Both the position numbers and the translations under genes were made by a program. Below, in pieces: positions 61,552-64,000 of a stretch of DNA of 64,000 bases. The notes beneath the pieces are model-generated. The model made no database searches. It was given only the letters and a program-made list of their open reading frames with translations, and was not told the DNA's origin. Source of the DNA: an uncultured Flavobacteriales bacterium. Its GTDB lineage: Bacteria; Bacteroidota; Bacteroidia; Flavobacteriales_D; Sanyastnellaceae. The stretch spans positions 38,958 through 102,957 of the forward strand of contig CALKFF010000033.1 of NCBI GenBank assembly GCA_938084585.1, given 5' to 3'. Position 1 is the stretch's first letter. Each line of letters starts with the position of its first letter.

Positions 61552-61998
61552 TCATTCGGCGACCACCTCGAACTTGACCGTGACGGTCACTTCCTTGTGG
61601 AGCTTCACCGTGGCTTCGTAAGAGCCCAATTCCTTGATGGTGTCGTCGGCAAGCTGAATCTGCTTGCGTTCGATGTCGTAACCCGCGCCTTGGATGGCGT
61701 CGGCCAACTGGATGGAGTTGACAGATCCGAAGATCTTGCCGCTTTCTCCAGCCTTGGCACCGAGCTTGAGGCTGAGGCCTTCGAGCTTGGCTGCAATGGC
61801 TTCCGCAGCCTCTTTGGCTTTGGCGGCCTTGTGCGCCTGCTGGCGGATCACTTCGTCGTTCACCTTCACGTTGGACTTGGTCGCCGCGACGGCCAATCCT
61901 TGTGGGATGAGGAAGTTGCGTGCGTAGCCGTCCTTGACGGTCACCACGTCATACTTGCTTCCGAGCAGGTCGACGTCTTGCTTGAGAATGATGTCCAT
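61552..61998 (-). CDS. rplI: 50S ribosomal protein L9
   Basis: 148 residues with the N-terminal L9 domain (MDIILKQDVDLLGSKYDVVT, then VKDGYARNFLIPQGLAVAAT), the long connecting helix and the C-terminal domain. It is the third gene of the conserved rpsF-rpsR-rplI operon, 11 bases after rpsR, and ends at an intrinsic terminator. Confidence 0.97.
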   Translation of the reverse strand: MDIILKQDVDLLGSKYDVVTVKDGYARNFLIPQGLAVAATKSNVKVNDEVIRQQAHKAAKAKEAAEAIAAKLEGLSLKLGAKAGESGKIFGSVNSIQLADAIQGAGYDIERKQIQLADDTIKELGSYEATVKLHKEVTVTVKFEVVAE

Positions 61999-62009
61999 GG
62001 TGCTCGGGA

Positions 62010-62273
62010 TTAACGGAGGTTGTCAGCAACGTAAGGCATCAACGCGAGGTGGCGGGCCTTCTTGATGGCCTGGGCTGCCTTGCGCTGGTACTTCAAGCTG
62101 GTGCCAGTCAACCGGCGGGGCAAAATCTTGCCTTGGGGGTTGCACACCATCAACAGGAAGTCGGCGTCCTTGTAATCGATGTACTTGATGCCCTTCTTCC
62201 GAAAGCGGCAGTAACGCTCTGCTTTCGTTTCAATGTCAATGGACTTCAGGTAGCGTACTTTCTTGTCTGCCAT
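62010..62273 (-). CDS. rpsR: 30S ribosomal protein S18
   Basis: 87 residues. The core RYCRFRKKGIKYIDYKD and the C-terminal GKILPRRLTGTSLKYQRKAA with AIKKARHLALMPY identify S18. It pairs with S6 on the 30S platform. It lies between rpsF and rplI with gaps of 11 bases on each side. Confidence 0.97.
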   Translation of the reverse strand: MADKKVRYLKSIDIETKAERYCRFRKKGIKYIDYKDADFLLMVCNPQGKILPRRLTGTSLKYQRKAAQAIKKARHLALMPYVADNLR

Positions 62274-62284
62274 AACGGGTGAGA

Positions 62285-62656
62285 TTAAGCCTCGGCAGTG
62301 CCCTCAGCTTCAGCAGGGGCAGCTTGGCGGTTCGACTTGTCGCGGCGGCCTTCGGCGTACGCGAGGTGGTGCTTGTCCATCTTCGTGGTGAGGAAGCGGA
62401 TGATGCGTTCGTCCCGACGGAATTCAGTCTCGAAAGGTAAGATCACGGCGCCGTCGGCTTCAAACTCCATCAAGTGGTAGAAGCCCGTGGACTTCTTCTG
62501 GATGGGGTAAGCCAACTTCCGCAATCCCCATGCATCCTCGTGGACAATTTTGCCACCCTTGTCGGTCACGAATGCACGGAACTTCGACACTGTTTCCGCC
62601 ACCTGCTCTGCAGATAGCACGGGAGTCATAATGAAAACAGTTTCGTAACGGTTCAT
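62285..62656 (-). CDS. rpsF: 30S ribosomal protein S6
   Basis: 123 residues. Starts [40 protein letters not shown] is the S6 signature. The C-terminus is an Ala/Glu-rich acidic tail ([11 protein letters not shown]). First gene of the operon, with a two-part promoter at 62681-62711. The leader of about 20 bases contains TTAATTAA and seems too short for a known S6-S18 autoregulatory RNA structure. Confidence 0.97.
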   Translation of the reverse strand: MNRYETVFIMTPVLSAEQVAETVSKFRAFVTDKGGKIVHEDAWGLRKLAYPIQKKSTGFYHLMEFEADGAVILPFETEFRRDERIIRFLTTKMDKHHLAYAEGRRDKSNRQAAPAEAEGTAEA

Positions 62657-62680
62657 GGAACGTTGTTAATTAATGGGGCG

Positions 62681-62711
62681 CAAAAGTACGGTCAATCTCC
62701 CTGAAAACCAA
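62681..62711 (-). promoter_or_regulatory. Promoter of the rpsF operon (TTG-N20-TACTTTTG)
   Basis: On the minus strand, TTG (62711-62709), a 20-base spacer and a perfect TAnnTTTG (62688-62681). This is one of the two clear two-part promoters in the window. Confidence 0.65.
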
Positions 62712-62778
62712 CCCACGCTTGGCGGAAGTGGGGACGGGTTGTGAATAATCGAATTTGACCTTCCATGGAAAGTGGGTC

Positions 62779-62786
62779 GATATTCG
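62779..62786 (+). promoter_or_regulatory. Weak start-hugging -7-like box of dnaX (GATATTCG)
   Basis: GATATTCG ends 4 bases before the ATG at 62791. The match to TAnnTTTG is weak; the spacing is what makes it notable. Confidence 0.3.
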
Positions 62787-62790
62787 CATC

Positions 62791-64000
62791 ATGAGCGATC
62801 AGCCCTACCTCGTCAGTGCGCGAAAATACCGTCCCCAGGCCTGGGATGCGGTGGTGGGGCAATCCGGCATCACGCAGACCTTGCAGCAAAGCATCGCTTC
62901 AGGCCAAATTGCCCAGGCCTACCTCTTCTGCGGGCCACGTGGCGTGGGGAAGACCACCTCGGCGCGAATTTTCGCCAAAGCCATCAACGGCTTTGACGGA
63001 CAGGAGGAGGCGATGTCGTTCAACGTGTTTGAGCTCGACGCTGCCTCCAACAACAAGGTGGAGGACATCCGCAGCATCGTGGACCAGGTCCGCATTCCAC
63101 CTCAGCAAGGCAAATACAAGGTGTACATCATCGACGAGGTGCACATGCTAAGCCAAGCGGCGTTCAACGCGTTTTTGAAGACCTTGGAGGAACCGCCTGC
63201 CCACGCCGTCTTCATCCTCGCCACGACTGAGAAGCACAAGATCCTTCCCACCATCTTGTCGCGTTGCCAAATCTTCGACTTCCACCGCATCACGGTGCCA
63301 GACGCCGTGGCGCACTTGCAGCACATTGCGTCGCAAGAGGGGGTGCAGGCCGAGGAAGAAGCGTTGCACGTCATCGCCCAAAAAGCCGACGGGGCGCTGC
63401 GCGACGCGCTGTCGATGTTCGACCAGCTTGTGGCGTTCGCAGGTAAGAAACTGACCTACCAAGCCGTGACGGAGCAATTGCACGTGCTCGACCACGACAC
63501 GTACTTCACGCTCACGGACCAGGCGTTGGCCAGTGACATTCCCGGGGCCATGTTGTTGTTCAACGACGTCATGGCGCGTGGGTTCGACGCGCATCACTTC
63601 ATCACGGGATGGGGAGGGCACCTTCGGAATTTGATGGTGGCCCGCGATCCCCAGACGCTGAAGCTTCTGGAAGCCACTGACGATGTGAAGGCCAAATTCC
63701 AAGCCCAAGCGTCGCGCGCCGATTTGTTCTTCTTGGTGGGTGGGTTGGACATCCTCAACAAGGCCGATGTGCAGTACCGAGGCTCCCAGCACCAACGGTT
63801 GCTGGTGGAACTCGCCTTGATGCAGGTTTGCTCCCACGAGGCGCTGAAAAAAAAAAGCCCTGACGCAGGGTTGATGGCGCCAGCCGGCGACAATCTTCCA
63901 GCTCCAGCTCCAGCTCCAGCTCCAGCTCCAGCTCCAGCTCCAGCTCCAGCTCCAGCTCCAGCTCCAGCTCCAGCTCCAGCTCCAGCTCCAGCTCCAGCTC
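62791..64000 (+). CDS. dnaX: DNA polymerase III subunit gamma/tau (3' end beyond window)
   Basis: Clamp-loader ATPase. It starts MSDQPYLVSARKYRPQAWDA. AAA+ domain: Walker A GPRGVGKTTSAR (about 48), FELDAASNNKVEDIR, Walker B VYIIDEVHML, sensor 1 LATTEKHKILPTILSRCQIF. Domains II-III run to about residue 352 (ELALMQVCSHEAL). The four-cysteine zinc module of E. coli DnaX between Walker A and ELDAASNN is absent. At codon 353 comes an A10 run with a hairpin (see separate entry), then an (Ala-Pro)n linker at the window end. The tau-specific C-terminal part lies outside the window. Confidence 0.96.
   Translation, partial: MSDQPYLVSARKYRPQAWDAVVGQSGITQTLQQSIASGQIAQAYLFCGPRGVGKTTSARIFAKAINGFDGQEEAMSFNVFELDAASNNKVEDIRSIVDQVRIPPQQGKYKVYIIDEVHMLSQAAFNAFLKTLEEPPAHAVFILATTEKHKILPTILSRCQIFDFHRITVPDAVAHLQHIASQEGVQAEEEALHVIAQKADGALRDALSMFDQLVAFAGKKLTYQAVTEQLHVLDHDTYFTLTDQALASDIPGAMLLFNDVMARGFDAHHFITGWGGHLRNLMVARDPQTLKLLEATDDVKAKFQAQASRADLFFLVGGLDILNKADVQYRGSQHQRLLVELALMQVCSHEALKKKSPDAGLMAPAGDNLPAPAPAPAPAPAPAPAPAPAPAPAPAPAPAPAPA
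63847..63874 (+). promoter_or_regulatory. Probable programmed frameshift/slippage site in dnaX
   Basis: A10 (63847-63856, read AAA AAA AAA A in frame) is followed at once by a CCCTG-ACG-CAGGG hairpin (63858-63870). A -1 shift reads AAG CCC TGA, with stop at 63861-63863. A +1 shift stops at TGA 63872-63874. The in-frame reading continues into tau. The site sits at the end of clamp-loader domain III, as for gamma production in other bacteria. Confidence 0.7.
63898..64000 (+). repeat. Perfect hexanucleotide microsatellite (GCTCCA)n in dnaX
   Basis: At least 16 identical in-frame GCTCCA copies from 63901, running off the window end and coding (Ala-Pro)n in the linker of tau. Identical codons throughout mean recent expansion. 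A six-base unit keeps the frame when copy number changes. Confidence 0.97.

Noticed and set aside
62657..62680. S6-S18 autoregulatory leader before rpsF
   Set aside because: The predicted leader is only about 20 bases and shows TTAATTAA but no structured motif.
1..64000. tRNA, rRNA, insertion sequence, integrase, prophage or toxin-antitoxin genes
   Set aside because: I looked for conserved motifs, transposase-like frames, terminal repeats and paired small genes, and saw none I could support. A folding-based tRNA scan could not be run.

Overview
The window is a dense, GC-rich chromosomal segment of a member of the Bacteroidota, most likely a marine, Flavobacteriales-like lineage. The evidence is five secreted or surface proteins with type IX secretion (T9SS) C-terminal sorting domains, Bacteroidota-type -7 promoter boxes (TAnnTTTG and close variants), no clear Shine-Dalgarno sequences, Bacteroidota families (DUF3127, DUF3078, the etfB-etfA-bifunctional nuclease cluster) and menaquinone genes. 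I saw no tRNA or rRNA gene, CRISPR array, insertion sequence or prophage. No gene-free stretch exceeds 300 bases; the longest gaps are about 190 bases (20752-20941), 171 bases (23738-23908) and 167 bases (54285-54451).

Layout. 1-11,000: energy and core metabolism (membrane pyrophosphatase, cut by the left edge; pyruvate dehydrogenase E1 beta; both ETF subunits; bifunctional nuclease; PurE; flavin reductase; DUF3127; short-chain fatty acid transporter; M16 peptidase; MFS transporter). 11,000-28,900: a cell-surface block. On the minus strand, a 2610-residue T9SS type B protein is followed by a DUF3078 outer-membrane protein and fabD. On the plus strand are two paralogous cysteine-rich repeat proteins of 931 and 1657 residues with type A sorting domains. 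28,900-43,800: mnmE, sucD, rmuC, another type B surface protein, a lipoprotein with a trypsin-like domain, two small exported proteins, two bacterial PH-domain membrane proteins, a deoxynucleoside kinase, folK, sppA and a TrmH-type methyltransferase. 43,900-53,600: a TPR lipoprotein, accA, rdgB and a compact menaquinone cluster menI-menF-menD-menA-menC-menE. 53,600-64,000: a response regulator, rsmG, an ECF sigma factor, a glycosyltransferase, a T9SS serine protease, a small lipoprotein, uvrB, the rpsF-rpsR-rplI operon, and dnaX, cut by the right edge.

How it fits together. The menaquinone genes (respiratory quinone) sit with ETF, pyruvate dehydrogenase and succinyl-CoA synthetase genes, as expected of an aerobic heterotroph. 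The surface proteins are T9SS cargo; the secretion machinery itself is not in the window. Genes inside operons often overlap by ATGA or similar junctions. Genes that start a transcription unit very often carry a -7-like box ending only 4-5 bases before the start codon, which predicts leaderless or nearly leaderless mRNAs. The most notable single element is a probable programmed frameshift or slippage site in dnaX: an A10 run, a hairpin and immediate stop codons in both other frames, placed where the gamma form should end.
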